A stretch of 64,000 nucleotides of DNA, taken from Coturnix japonica (lineage: Eukaryota > Chordata > Aves > Galliformes > Phasianidae). The first letter of the stretch is position 1; the number at the start of each line of letters is the position of its first letter. The stretch spans positions 892,809-956,808 of the forward strand of contig NC_029527.1 of NCBI RefSeq assembly GCF_001577835.2, in the 5' to 3' direction. A program made the position numbers and the translations under genes. Positions 40,301 through 55,300 of the stretch are shown one piece after another. The notes beneath the pieces were generated by a model. The model was not told where the DNA came from. It saw only the letters and a program-made list of their open reading frames with translations, and did not search any database.

Positions 40301-43300
40301 CATGCTCCCCATGACACTGATAATTTTTCTCCTGTCACTGGCTAAGCAATCTTTTCCACCTGTGATCTTTACATTTACTTCTTTCTCAATATAGATTGCT
40401 TCCTTCCTATGCCAGCATGCTCAGTGTGCTGTAACCATTGCTGTTTACTTTGCTGGTGCCATCTGCATGGCAGTCATTGTGCTGGGGTGTTCTGTGAAAG
40501 CACTTTAAGCAAAGATCTGCTCCAAGAAACCTTTCATGAAGTTTAACCTAAATTCTCTCTAAGCATAATCATTAACCTCTTAAGAAGGACCAAAGAGAGA
40601 AGGGAGGATTTTTACTTCCTGACATGTATGTGCAAATTTACAGATCCCCGGATGGGGGCTTTCTCTGCTGATACATGGCAAAGGAGTGCACACATTTATT
40701 TTGTTTTAATTAATGCTAAAATGAAGCTTCCTGATCCAGAATTGCCTGTGGTTTCCCTAATTTCTGTGCCACAGGTGGTTCCATTTCAGAAAGTTCAGGT
40801 CACAGTGTCTGGTGAGCACAGCCATGGGTGTGCAGTCAGGAGACTCCTTGTTTGCTTTGGTTTTTATCATAGTTTTGCTTCTGTTCAGTTTTCTCTTCAG
40901 AGGAGAACTGCCTCTCTCTGTCTCTTCCTTCACAGTTTAGGAAATGAAGAGGATGGAAAATGCCTTCTTATACATGATTTGGGGTCCTTTCCTGAGATAT
41001 CTGCAGACTTCTGTAAGGTATCTTGAACAGAAATGGAACGTTATTCACTTGATCAAAAATTAAGTGCAGTCTGTCAAAACGTAACTGTAAGCAAATGTAC
41101 TGAAGTTGTAGCATTTCCATGCTACATTTCAAACTGCTCTTTGAGCTAAGCACGAGTGCTTAATATCATACATGGAGAGGGAAATAATGCAGCCCGCCCC
41201 TCATTGCAAAGGTGCTGCTTCTGGCTGAAGACTTGGAGAAAGCTTTGGGGCTGTGCTGGGTAATGGCTGGTCAGTTTTCAGGGGGCTGCCCGGGAGGCCA
41301 CTGTGACCTTTGCACATGTTACCAAGGGATTGCCAAGTACAGCACCAGGGTTAAGTCACCTCTCTGTACTGCAGCAGTGGGGTAGTTGGTGAAAAGCTGC
41401 CTGGTTATGTTACTCACTGGTTGAGAAAGAAATGGAAAAGTAGGTCAGGAGAAAGACCAGTAGGTGGATTAACAGAAAATGTGCCTTATTGTGAAAGACT
41501 ATTTAGCTCACCAAAGATAAGCTTGAGGGTTAATTACCTGGCCCAGAGAGTAGAAATTTGTTAGCAGATCTCTCATTAGTTTCATGGGCAAGTGTATAAC
41601 AAGCACTATAAATGCAAACAGAAGAAAAGGTGTACATCTTCAACAGAGAGTGTAATTAACTACTGAAACAGCGTAGCTGGAACCTTGGTACCTCTCATGC
41701 TGTCTACTTCAAATCAGGACAGAATGTTTTTCTCAGAACAGATTTCTCACTCTAAAGGAAATGAAGGAAGGAACAGTTGTTCCTGGCTAAAAGGCCAGGA
41801 GGGACCATGGCAGTAGTTTCTCCTGGCTTCCTGTGCAAGAAAAATGGCTGTGGGAGAGCAGAAGATTGCTTCTAAGATGGTGATTTCCACAGCAGACTCA
41901 AAAAGGTAAATGTGAAGCAAAAATCTGTTTGGGGGGAGAAAAACAAACAGCTTCCACACCTTTCCTCCCTCTGCTTCACCAACTCGCACACAGATCTGTT
42001 AGCTTATACTGACTTTTCTAATATGTTTTCTCTGGTAAGTATTATCAGTGTTTTTATATTTTTGCCCTAAAAGAGCTCTGTGAGATCTTGAGCTTTTGAT
42101 CCACCTTTTTGTGGTATAAAAGGGACCTCAGTTTCAGAGGGTTTCATCTGAGCGGATCTTCAGGAGTTAGAGTGAGATTTAGGGCTGGAGCAGGAAAAAC
42201 AAACTACGGAATGTCTGGCACGGGATGAATGGGACTCGAGGGGCTTCTCACACAAATATGAAGGCGAATCCATTTGGCTTTGCCCACATCTCCTGCCTTG
42301 CTTCTCTTGGACATCCAAGTAAATAGAGTTTTGAAGCTAGGGCAAGCAAGCTGAAGCACAGCATCTGTCTGGATGCCATGTCCGCTGCAGGGCCAAGCAG
42401 AAGAGCCCAAGATACAAGTGCTGTAACCAGCAGCCTGCCCTCTGATTGGGGGCTGGCTTAGTGGCCTGGTTCTGGAAAAAGTTTGTGTGACAATGATCAT
42501 CTGTGGCCATTGCCATGGAGGTACGTTTCCAGCTTGGCTTCCTGGTGTTTTGTCATGTGCTGATTGGCAGCCAAGTGGGCAAACAGGAGGGGAGGAGTAA
42601 TTTGGTTAATATCAGATCAGGCTCTACAGAAAGTCCTGGATTCTGAGAACCCAAGTTTCTGGAAAGCACACAAATAAGTAAAACATTCCCAGGAAGTATG
42701 TGACAGCGGTGAGGTTACGCAGGTTTTCATAGGCCTTTTGCTTTCCACGTCCCCTTTGCTAAGTAGGGAATTTAGAGCTTCTAACCCCCCAGATTCCTAT
42801 CCATGCAACTTTGTTTTCCCTGCTCTCCCAAGAGCATATAGTGTAGGGAAAAAAAAGGTGCTTCTCAGAACGTGGTGTGAGTTTGTGAGCTCCATCCTTG
42901 TCTTTTCCCCTTCTCCCATAATCCTGTTTTTTGTTAGCCCTGCACTTTTAATCACAGAAACATCAGATATCTATTTGCTGGTGTTGGCCTGCAGCATGCC
43001 CACCTTGCCTCTGGACCTCCACGCAGCTCTGCAGCTACTGCTGTGCAGTGAGACTCTGCTGGATCCTCCTGTGTGTCTCAGTGCTGAAAGCTGCCTGGCC
43101 TGTGCTGTTTGCTGGTTGGAGCTGTGCAGCTGTGGAGCCTGTGGTTTGGGTGCTGGCAGACGCTGTCCTCACGCTTCTTTGTGCAGCTGTGGTTCCAAGA
43201 AATACAGTGAACCAGAGACCTGGCCGCAGGGACGGGGAGGTAATACCAAGAACCTGTCAGAACATGAGTGTGCACTGGGGGCGGGGGGGAGTGGAGCTGT

Positions 43301-46300
43301 GGGTGGAAGGGTGAGGCAGAGGCTCACGGGAAGCTGGAGGTGCTGGCAAAGTTTTGCATTTATTTCGCTCAGCAGAGAAAATGTGGGGGGGAACCAAATA
43401 AATGACAGTGTGAACATAGGGCAAATCTGGCAGTGAAGCAAGGCTTCCTGGAACAGCAAGGTGAGAGTGGACTGTGAGTGGCTTGGCAAAGAGGCAAAAG
43501 CTTGAGAACCTCTGAGTGCTGGAAATCAAGTAGCACGGGAAGCAAATATTTGCGTCCCTTGTATGGAACTGCAGGTAAAGGGCCCCTTGTAGTCCTTGCA
43601 AGATCCTCTCCTGCTCTTCAGTACCAGAACTCCCCTCACTATTGAGGATGCCCTGCCCTTTCCCCTACAGATTATTTTAAATACTCTCCTTGCAAAGGTA
43701 AGAATGCTTTGATAGTGCCAGCTTGTCCCCGCTCCATGTTAAACGAGAGCAGTTATACACCTGGAAACAAATCCCTGGATGCCTGCATCAGCTTCAGACC
43801 AGTGCACTGTTAAAAAGCCTTCTGGATATTTTGCTTTGCACCCAGTTTAACACTCACATGAACACTTAACTTCTGGAGGTAGCTGGTGCTCTTGGTGCCC
43901 TCTTGGATGCTTATTTTCACAACATCGTAGCAGTTGTAGGAGCAGTTCATTGTTTGGTGGTATTTTTTTCTTGATTTTATTTTTGTTTGATTGTTTCTTC
44001 TCCTATGCAAAGAAATCTGCAACGTGCAGAGGCTGGGATTTATTCACACCACAAAGTGCAGAGCTGTGAGCTGGCCCTTTTCCTGAGCCTGGCCTGTTGC
44101 TCAGGCTGTTGTGCTGCCTACCTGTAGCAGATGATGACAAAAAGGCCCCAGAGCATAACAACACTTAAAGGTGTACCCTGCAAAGGTGCATGGTAATCCT
44201 GCAAGCTCTGGGGGGATGGACTGCTGTGGGGTGGTTCAAATCATGCCTAAGCTTTGCTCCAAGGGACAGCAGTGGCTCACTGTCCTACCCTCATATGTGT
44301 ATTATGCTCTAGGACAGAAGTGTTTTTGCCAGTACCTGTAGCACTGGTTTGCAAGACTTTCAGGTGGGCCGTGTTGCTGCTGACAGTGACACATACTGAA
44401 AGCAACAATTGTGATTTTAATAATTCCATGGTGGTTAGTGTGCTTTGGGTAAATAGGAAATCAAGTCACCTATCTGAAATACTTCCTTAATGTACAATTC
44501 TGTTTGTTCTTCAACACAGCTCTTTTTTGGTCTGTTTTTTATTATTTTTACAGTTGTTTTTTAAGAACAAGGCACCTGATGCTATGAAGTTTTAGGTGCT
44601 GTAAAGGCAGTGAAGTCTGTTTGCTTTGGTTATTTTAATCCAAATGAGTGAGGGATATTTCTCTGATGTATTCAGTTTTGGAAGTGGTGTGAGTGCAAAT
44701 AAGCCTTTTTGTCCTGCCATTTCAAGTGTAGGGTGGCAGCGTGGAGAGCTTACCTAACGCATTCCAAAGGTTAATGTGCTGGACTGTCCAAATGATTTCT
44801 CTTTTTTTTTTTTCCCCATGGAATTTCTGATTTCATCTCAATCTTTGGAACTGGTGACTAAACTGAGGGTTAAGATGGCTTTAAGCAATGCTGGCGTTAC
44901 ATTAGCAGATGTTTGCTGTCTGAAACCGTTCAGTCGGAGATGATATATCCCACGCAGTAAAGGCCGCAGCCTTTGGCCATCTGCTGTTGTCCCAGTTTTT
45001 CTTTTTAGCATCTTCTGCCTGTTTGTTGCTTTTCCTGACCTGTGGCCCTGATCAGATTCTTCAGGTTTATTCCGTTGAATAAACTTTACTGGTAATCTCC
45101 TTTTTCCTAATATGCTGGTTAGCAAATATCTTCTACTGTGCTCTCAGCTGAATTCATTTCATAGAAGAACTTAATTTCATAATTATTGAACTCTTTGACT
45201 GCAGTGAGATACCAATGGCTAAAGAAAGAAGTATTTTCTTAGCTTTTCACAGTACTTTTAATGCAGTCTTTTAATTTTAAACTATTGCAATAAGCATGGC
45301 TCTTATGAGAGAAATAGCCTTTGCTTTGGAGAAGTATATGAAATAACCAAGAAAATAAGGCAAGGGAGTCAGGGAGGATACGATGCAGAAGTTACATCAA
45401 CATCCCTTTTTGTATATACATGTGGTAAAAACTGAAGTCAATTGTATTTAAACAGAGCTCATATCACTTCTACTGTGGAGCATGTGAAGCAGAAGTTCCA
45501 CAATAACACCAAGCTTAAAATTGCTAATAATAAACCTTAATGGAGTTAATGAATGCTGACAGTAGTTCTACTTTAAGGAAGCTACATGTGGACGTTTTGT
45601 AATCAGTAACTTGTGCCCCTCTGTGACCAACCTGGGAGATGGATGGTTCTTCTGAGATAGCACAGAGAGATTCCTGGAAATACTTCAGATTGACCAGAAA
45701 TGAGCAGCATTTGAGAGCAATTCAGTGTCCAAGCAGAATGGCTCTTCTGTGGTCTTGGAATCATCAGCACCTGCTGTGGTTTCAATCTTTGCCTGTCCTC
45801 ATTTCAGAAGTATTTTCAAACTGATTCATCTAACTGAAATGCAGAAGCCACTTTCACACACAAGTGGGTAGATATGGTGTTTATTTTTCCATGTTATCTG
45901 AATGCTGGTGGTCCTCTAACCGTTTCCTGCAGTCCCATGGGAATATTCTCCTCTGCAGTTGTCTGGAAAGGAATCCTAGAGCAGCAACAAGGAAGATGTG
46001 ATTTTGAGGCATGTTAATGAGGGCAGGGCACTGCTGTATGGCACTTCATGTTTGGCAAAGCCACAAGCAGGGCTGGGCCCCAAGCGTAACCCTGCAGTGA
46101 AGAGGCAGCTCTGAGAGGTTGCAGTGTATCTCCCTCTGCTTCTGCTTTCCCTTCTCTTTTGGCTTTCAAGTAGGAGCACAAATGCACTTGTTGCTGTGAG
46201 CTCTGGAAGGCAGAGGGCACGGGCTGGAGAAGAGCAAAGGCTGTTGTTATCTAGTGAGTAAAGCCCTGGGCATCCCTGACATGTTCCAGCTCCATGACTG

Positions 46301-49300
46301 CAGGAGATTAGAAAGAAAGTGATGAATACAGCTGAAGGAGGTTGCTGTTAAAAAAGCCCCCTAAAGGCTTCAAAAGGCTGTGGCTGTGCCCAGAGAACGT
46401 CAAGGACCCAGTGACTGCCCAAAGGATAATCTTGGCAGTGCCATGCTAATGCAGAAAAAGCAAAGCCCAAAGCAGATGGGCTGGAAATGGCAACAGCTCA
46501 GAAGCTGATCTAACGAGAAGTAATGTTATTAGGAGAAATGCAGTGTGTCTACATATTCAGATTAACCACATCCTTTTGTTCTGCTTATGCTTTTAGGCAC
46601 AGGGTTCTATTAAAATGGATCAATTCAAAGCTGCTTTGCTTTCCTAGGGCAGGACAGTGTTTAAACACACTTGTCTCTTTATCCAGATCTGTGAGGCAGC
46701 ACAGATTGCAGTTCTGTGAAGGGACACAGTGCTTTATTATACTGAAGAGCAATTCATGTTTTGTGTGAGTCTCAAAAAAATACCGTCTGACAAAGCAGTC
46801 CATGTATCTCAGGGATTGTTGCTGGGGATGTTTCCAAAGAAGCTCATCTACACCAGCTTTATATTCTTACACCTGTTTGCAGCCTTTCTCACTACATCCC
46901 ACAGATGCAAATCAGCCTGATATGAAGGGTGATTGACAGCGGCAACTCAACTATCTTGATGAAGACTCTACACCTGTGCACAAACCATCTGTTCCACTGT
47001 ACCCCACATTGGGTGATACAGCCAAAGAAGAGCTTATATCCTTATGTACAAGCAGACCTGCCTTTAGCTCCTGGAAAAAGCCACTGCTGTACTAAAGAGA
47101 AGCTGACTCGCTTGTTAGGATACGTTGCTTTTAGCTATTTCTGCTTATACCAAGAACATGTGAAAGGAAGGCCCGTGGTTTTCCTCGTACAGTCTTTCAT
47201 TTTACTTGTTGGTAAAATCAAGCCAATTCTTTGTGACCTGTTAGGCTTTCTGGGTTTATAGGAGAGATTCAAGAGCAAATCTCCTAAGTGAATAACCTAA
47301 TCATTGTGGGAGCAGCTTGGGCAGTAAGGCCTTGTTTTCTTTCTGTATGGTTGTGCCATGAAAGAACAAGGATCTCTGGGACTTATAAGCAGTTTCAGCA
47401 AGTGCCCACACACCCGAAGTGTTTATATTTCCTTTGTAGTTTTCTCTGATGAATAGCCAGAGAAGTTCATGCTGTGAGGGAGGCATGTGTACTGTCTACA
47501 GTAACTAGACTCTCAAAGCTTGGAACTGTGTGTCTTTAAGACCTGTCTTGCTGTGCTAGATTTCACGTGGCATTACCAAGAGATTTAAAAACTAGATTGA
47601 TGGCAGGGAGAGACGTTGGCAGCAGAGATGTGTAGAGCTCAAGAAGCATGGATAAAGTCTATTCTGTGCAGCAACAAAATGTATTAAGAGTCCACAGTCT
47701 GAAATCTATACAGGGAACTCACTGTGTGGGTCATGTAGTAAATCTCTGCCTTTGCTTTTCATCTGCAGGTTGGATGATCAAGATGTTGTTCAAAGCTGCA
47801 TAGCTGTCTCTGGGTTACTTAGAAGTTTAGAAGTATTCAATTTTGAAGCTTACAAATGCTAATGGCAGGAATTCTGGTGTAAATAAAGTGGTGTTACAGA
47901 AGATAATGTGCTCCAGCTGCTTGGTTATTGTTTTTCCCAGTGCTTAGAAGACCTCAGAGGATCTGTGGGAAATCATAACAAAATCCTCGGGATACTCGTC
48001 AAAGCACCCTGTGGGGGAGATGAAGCTTAAATGACTTCTTGTCAGCTCTGTTACTGTCATTTGTGTTGAAAAATCAGCAAAACAAGTACATTTTAGGCTA
48101 TGGACCCAAGAAATTTTAATTCCTTCAATCCTCAGGGTCAAAACAGTTCCCTTATCAAAAAGTCATAGCAGTGTTTCTCTTCGTTTTCTTAGGATCTCAT
48201 CTCTTTGGTTGTGGAGGAGGAATCTCGGAAACGTGGGGTGAAGAACTCGGCCTTCCAGGTTGTTGTCCCACCTCCTGTGATCCTGGAGATTGGCTGCGGT
48301 TCTGGAGCAATTGCTCTGAGTCTCCTGTGCAAGATACCACAGGTGAACTTTTTCATGTGCCTATGGTACAGCAAATAGCATTGTGAAAGGACAGGCCCAC
48401 TCTACTGGACTTCACTGAGACTTTCCAAGCAAATTTCCTTGATGTGACAGGACTTATCTGCTACTTCAGCATCTGCTGTCCTTGACAATCAGGCTCTGTA
48501 TGTTCATTCTAGGTAGAGAGAATATTTAGGAACTGCTTTCTCCAATTGTCTGCAGGAGTAGTAAACACAGAAGGAAAGAAGCGAATGTGCTCATTCTTCA
48601 GCTGTCACAACTTACTGTTAATCACCTTAGATTGAAGCTGTGGTGGGGGCTGGTTTAAGCTCATATCCTGGGCTGTGGATGGGTGACTGAGGCATTGGTA
48701 CACACTCTACTAGTCAAGTCTACAGGGCAGTCATCTCTAAAATCACCTTGCTTTGAATCTATAGATCTTGACTTTGAGAGACTGAAGACCAAATGAGTAC
48801 AGAAGAGGGGTTCTCACAGAAGTATCAGTAGTTGAGATCAGTATGATTAGCAGATGTCACACTGCCACAACTACCAAGCCTTTTTTCTAGAGCATTTTGT
48901 CCTATGATAACAGCCTCCACCTTCTGGACAGAGCAAAAAAAATAAATAAAAAGGAGGAAGGGGACAGAGATCTGCGTATTGGTAAGCAAAAAGAAGAAAA
49001 GAAATGAAACCAAGATCTCATCACATACAGACTTAAGTCAGCTTCTCATGAGCAAGAATTGCTGTGGCCAGTTCTTCCTCCAAGAAAGAGAAGAGTGAGG
49101 CTTGGTGCATTAGGTACAGAGGTAGATATCCATGTTCCTTCTCCTGTTGACTCAAGGGTTAATGCTTGGACTTCGTGACTTCAAAGTGAAATTACTCTGA
49201 TTTTCTGAGCTGTACTTCACGCTTTTTCCTTTCCTGTCAGATTAAACAGTTCTGCCAGTCTGTCACTGTTACTGATAATAGTTGTTTCCCAGCTGGCTAA

Positions 49301-52300
49301 CACAAACTGCTGTGCCCAGAGAATTAAAGAGCCTCAGCTAAATAGAGTGAATTGTAGCTACACAGACAGCTAACTAGAGTTTATGTTCTTAGTGGTGTCT
49401 TAATGTTTGAGACAGAAGTTGGCAGTAGGGAACAAGAGAAAACATCAACGGTATTTTATTTATTGTTTCAATTCAGTCCTCTGTGTTTGGGGTCAGCTTT
49501 GTGTGTGTGAGGGTGCTAGTTTCAGGCAGTGAAATGAATCCCCCCTCCAATGGTCAACTACACTGCCTACCACCATTATCTTCAGATGGGAAGTGTGTAC
49601 TTTGAGCATGCTTTCCTTATGCAAACACTCAGCAGAACATGTTTAAAAAATGTCTAGCAAAGCTCAAGCAAGTCAGGCTTATGTTCATGCTTTTCCCACG
49701 ATGGGATAGAAGGTCGAGCATATCTCTAACCATGTAGTCCTATCCTATACTGTTAGACCAGAGAACTCTCAAATAGTTGATACAGTGAAGTGTATGCTGT
49801 CAATATTTGTAGTGAACATGGTATAATGACTGCAGTGGAATAACTAGGCAAAGGATGTCTGCCTAAGAGATGGAAAATGCTATAACCTCTGCCCAAGGTG
49901 CTCCATACACACTAAAAAGGAGAAGTCTAGGGATGTGATCTTCCTTTAACTTGCGTCCACTTCAGCCTTTGGCTTGCGGGAGTGTTGAGTCTCACACCAC
50001 TTCAGAGCTATGAACATATCAGGTGCCGTGAGTCAGCATGACTGCATTGTTGTCAGCTGAGTTGATTTGGTCAGAAGCCTGTCTATTTTGGTAGGATGCT
50101 GAGTGCCTTCTGTCATGTTAGCTGCCTTACTAGAAGTGATTTGTCATCCCTTCAGTGCCCTGCGATCAGCTATTCCTTTGAGGAGCCCAGAGTGAGCAGT
50201 CGGTTGGCAGGTTTTATCTTGCACGTCTCTTCTGGCAGAGCTTAGGAACTGTGGTGTTGTAATACCGTTGTTTGTTTTTTCTGTCCCAGAGCCGAGTGTT
50301 AGCTGTGGATAAAGAAGAGGCTGCTGTGGATCTCACCAGGGAGAACATCCATAGGTACAAGCCCACATATTACCCATTTCTTGTAAATTGTTACTTGGGA
50401 ATGACCAGGAGTCATCAACGTTTTGAAGTGTGTTTCGTATTTATCACCACCAGAAACTAGAGTATTTTTAATCATTTGAGCTCACAAAGTGTGTAAGCAA
50501 AAAATATTTGTATTTACCAGAGGATTTCTTTCACTTGTGAATGCACTTTGCAAAGGCAGCAGCCTAAATAAGACAGTAGTACCTAAATGCTGTTGTCCAA
50601 GAGTTTTCAAAGCATTTCATGGTCACTACTCTTATTCTTTTCTGTAGTAAACTTAAGGCACTAAGAACGGCCAATATCACTTAAGAGGTTAAGGACAGGT
50701 ATAGTCTGAACCTTTCTCTCTGCTTCCTGCGTAAATTTCTGGTATGCTTGTTCCTGTCATTACTCCTCTGGGTATAAGCTTATACTCTCTTCACTCTGTT
50801 GTCACGGTATCCCTTAGTGCCCTCCTTGTAGCCTAGGGTTTGATGAGAAGGGTGCTGCTGTGCACACACACCTGTGCTGTGCCTGGGTGCTGAGACCTGC
50901 TGCATTGAGCACCTTGTACCCAATGCAGAACAGCTCTCAGGATAATTTTGTCCTCCCCAGCAGATCTGCTTCTTCAGCTTAACACAGGCTTAAGTTCTGC
51001 TTAATGCAGGGTGTTCTAGCTTGTCACCATCTTGGCAAGAACCAGAGCTAGAATCTGTACTTTTTGAGTGCAGAACTTCAGTCTTATAGAGACTGTGAGA
51101 CATACAGAGCTCTGCTATGCACTTGTATTCTCAAAAACCTCTGAGCATGAATTTGAGCAGTCTCAGGAGGATTTCCTGTTGCTACCTCTTTTGGAGTCTG
51201 GTACAGCTATGAGTCTTAAAAGTGATACTAGTTAACTGACATTACTGTCCACAGGGCCAGTGTACTCTTCCTTCCAATGCTGCTGCTGGCATAGTGGTTA
51301 CAGAGGCAGACTGCTGCTGTTTCTGGCTGTCCTGAGCTGTATCTCTCCACTTCTTGCAATCCGGCTGCAGATCTTTCACCATTCTGAGGTGATGGTAGAA
51401 ACAAACTCATTCCATGCTTTCACCTCACCACTAAATTGTGCCTCCTATTCCAGTTATGGGGAGTAGCCAGCAGATCCTTCTGATATATGAGTGTCAAACC
51501 AAGTTCTCTTGCAGTTTTGTAGAGATAATAGTAAAAACAGGCAAGGTATTTGTCTCCTTGGTAGAGTGTTGTTCTGGCATATGAGAAAATGTGTCATAGT
51601 ATCCTTGCTTATTGGCTCAAGGATGGCTATGGGGAGTGTAAATGCATTGCCAGAGAAAGTCGTATTTCTCAATGGATATTTTCATTAAGCAAATGCTTCT
51701 CTTGTCTGTGGCATGGTGCCCTGCATGTCTTGCAAGAGAAGCCAGTAGGATAAGCTGTATTACCTCTCAAGCCAGCGTGGTTCCTGCCTCCTTTTTGCAG
51801 CTCTTTAACCACAGCTGTGTTCCTTAGGGAGGAATGCTTAGCAAAGTCTTGGTTATGCTGAAGCAATACTGGTGCTAAATTACCCATCTGTGTACACTGC
51901 GGGTAGATGCAGAAATCCTTTCATTTCTTGATGCCCCTGTTGTTGATGAGGCAGTACCACAGGGCCTCAGCAAACAGGACTTGGGTATAAGGACTTTGTT
52001 GCAGCACTCTCTCTGAACCTCACTTGGGAAGCCCTAAGATGTTACACCGAAGAGTTGGAAGGAAAAATCTGTCACCATGGTGGCCCTCTCCCAGGAAGAA
52101 AACATATCTTGGAAAGAGCTCTAGTTTAGTCAGAGGTTTCTCTAGACATTGGCTATAACGGGGTAAAGGGCAAATTCTATCTGCAACCATCTGCTTTTGC
52201 CAGTCAAAGAATGGCATATCCTGTGGGTGCAATGGAGTCATTCTCCACCAGCAGTTCCTGACCATTCTCTGTCATTGTTCAAATGTCTTCTCAAAAGCCA

Positions 52301-55300
52301 GAGGCAAAATTCATGTGCAGCCCAGGCAAGGCAAAATGTTGGACACCCATGGCTTAAGGGGGTCTGTCTGCTTAGTCCCTGGCAAGGATCATATTCTGTT
52401 GCAAGCTGGGAGCTAGAGATGGATTGTGCCAGGCAGAGGCAAACTGGAGAACAATGCAAAGGCAATCTGGCAGTCTTGAGTCTGTTCTACTTTGGAGCAA
52501 GTCAGTAAATCAGAAAGATCAGAATCTTGGCCAAGATTTCTTCCAAAGAAAGAGTGAGATGTTTAAAGAGCTGTTTCTTAAAAATAACAAACCTCCCTGC
52601 CTACGTGCTCTCTTGTCACAGGTGAAGGGAGAGGTGTTTGTGTCTCCTGTACCTCCAGGGATTCTGCCAGTGTGAGCACCCTGGGGAGGTCTGGTTGCAG
52701 ATGAAAGGTGCTGAACAAAACAGATTTCCCAATTAACGTGCACAGGCATGTGTCAGGGATGAGAAAGATCGGGAGTTAGAAAGTAGCACCTGAGAAGCCT
52801 GGAGTGTTTTAAATATGTTACACTGAACAGCCTGTGTGTGAGCTGGCCCTATTGGAGTCTCTCTTTCTGGTCTATGTCTTCCACAAGAGCAGTGCTCTCT
52901 GTTTCACATGTTGCTCTTCAGACAAAGAGCACTTCCTAAACTTCCCTTGCAGCTTGAGGAGAAATCCATCAGCAGTCAGCGGGATAGTACATGCATGTAT
53001 CAGATAAGAGGAGTGATGTTTAATGACCTGTTTATCGAATGTGTTATTCGTGAGCCCACACAGACAAGGCTCCTAATCTTTCTGCCCTTACATTTGAACT
53101 TTACAGGCTGCAACTCCAAGACAGGATCCATGTCCTCCACCATAACGTTTCATATGGTAACTCTTTTCATTGTCTTAATCCCCTTTATATTTCTACTTTT
53201 GTGTTGTTTGGTGAGGTTTATCCATTTAGGTAGTTGTTTGCTAGGCTGTGCTTGACCAGGAGGTGTGGAAAAGCCAGGAGCTCCAGTGTTGCAGATTCAT
53301 TAGTGCACCTTTCTCACACTGTTGGTTTTGACCACCCCCTATTACTGCTTAGAGGTATATCTGCAAATTTGAGCTCATTCTAGCTGTGTTCCAGCAGTAA
53401 GCCTACCAGGTCCAGTACAGAAGCCTGTATTGGTACCACACCTGCATGGGTAAACTTGTGCCTGAAGGCCTTGCCATGTTCATGGAGTTGCATGGTGTCT
53501 GGGTCAGGGCTCGTACAGGTCAGTTCAGATAGGAGCATGAGCGTAGCAAGCTGAACTTGTTGGCAGAAAAACAGGTCTTTATTTGTTTGGTACTGTTGAG
53601 GGTGCATCTCTTGTTAGATGACTTCCAGCAGCTTTGGTAAGAGGAAGGATATGGATCCTGACAGCTAGTCGTAGCCATCACTTAGGTCTGTGTAATGTGT
53701 CTGATTCCAGTTGTTGCTTTAGATCCAGCTGGGCTCTGAGCTCTCCAGGACATCAAGGTTCTGTTATTGTAAGACAGATATTCTGCTAAGCAGAGCTGTT
53801 GGGGAAGAAGGTTACTTTGCCTGTGCTTATCTTTGTGTCATCTCACATACAGGGTGGGAGGGTAACCAGGCCCAGCTATCTCAGAAAGAAATGGAGTAAA
53901 ATTCTATGAGAGAAAAACAGAACCATACGCACATCTGCAGGTATCTGGAGAGACAGTTTTCTGGATAGGATTTTAATACTGAGCTTAGAGGGAAAACTGC
54001 TGTGATTGAGAGCTGGTTGTGATTCTTCTTTAGGTTCTGCCAAACATCTGCTACCCTGGGGCCCAATGGACTTCATAGTCAGTAACCCTCCATATGTCTT
54101 CCATGAAGACATGGCTTCCTTGGATGCAGAGATCCTCCGGTAATCAGACACAAAGATTTTCCATCTCCTGTTCCTTGTAGCAAAGCTTTCTGGCTGCTTT
54201 CCTGTATTATGTGCTCACTTGCATACAGAATTGGGGGAATATAGTAAACATGTACACAGTTGTGGGTGCGTTCATATATCATATACAATAGTATAGCATT
54301 GCTTTGGAACTGCTTACAAGTCTGAAACTATCAAAGCACTTTAAGTGTTATGAAAATGGAAGAAGCACACACTTGGAGATGACTAAATTTCCAATCCAGA
54401 ACTGCTCCAGGATGTTTTTCATGTTAGATTCTTTTCACAATTGGTTTGAGTTTATGAAAGTAGGAATAATAAATCGGAGCAGCTTTTTGTGATGATAGAA
54501 ATGTAGGTGGAAATATTGTGACCCATTTTAATCACTGGATTTGCCTTAAGCAAACAAACCCAAACAAACATGAAGAAGCAATTTTGGGTTGTGGCACTGC
54601 TTTGTCTGTGCTGGTCCTCCTCAGAAGTGATTGCCGTGCATGTCAGGACAGAGTCCCAAATTCACCCCTATGCAAAGCATGTAGGGTAGCAGATTCTGTC
54701 CTTGAAAATGGCTGAATTTTCTGCATCTGAATTTGCTCTGCTAGATTGTGGTTACTGGCATAGTTGAAATAAAGCAAGTGTTCCTTTGCTGTACAACCCA
54801 CTCTTTCCCTGTCTAGCTAGCACAGAAAGAACATATCCATATGTTGGAACTGTCATCCTGGATGCAAGTGACTAGAAGGCTTAAGAAAGAGTCCAAGGAA
54901 TGTTTTCTGCTTGTGCTTGGCTTGGGGTTTCTCAGCCTAGAGGTGGCAGCCTTCTTACTCTCTGTATTTCTCATAAGAGCGATGAGTGCTCTCACCTGCT
55001 GTAACGGGGATGGAGTTTATTAGTTGCACCTTTGCCTTTGGAGCAGGGCAGTGCATCCTCAAGGGCATGGCTCATGCATTATGAATTGCTATTAATGCCT
55101 TATTTCCAACCTCTAGCTATGAGGACCTTGATGCATTGGATGGGGGAGATGACGGGATGAGAGTCATCAAAACAATTCTGACTCTGGCTCCTTCTCTTCT
55201 GAAGGATTCTGGGTGAGTGTGATCCTCCTTTTGAATCTCACATCTTCTCTCCGTATCTGTAACTACTGTTGTTATTTCATACAGGATTGTACTGGGGGAA

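Larger units (their letters stand above)
33756..48192 (+). other. HEMK1: HEMK1 intron 4 (14.4 kb)
   Basis: The intron begins GTATGA and ends TTCTTAG. It holds an AT microsatellite, a CR1 copy, older CR1/L3-like pieces on both strands and a poly-T tract. I saw no conserved exon, RNA gene or CpG island inside it; the open frames near 35.5, 38.6 and 42.7-43.4 kb have no recognisable protein features. The other HEMK1 introns are at most about 2.8 kb. Confidence 0.8.

Noticed and set aside
42738-43436. 232-codon plus-strand frame in HEMK1 intron 4
   Set aside because: Cys/Leu/Ser-rich with overlapping open frames on both strands, and no domain seen. Likely chance.
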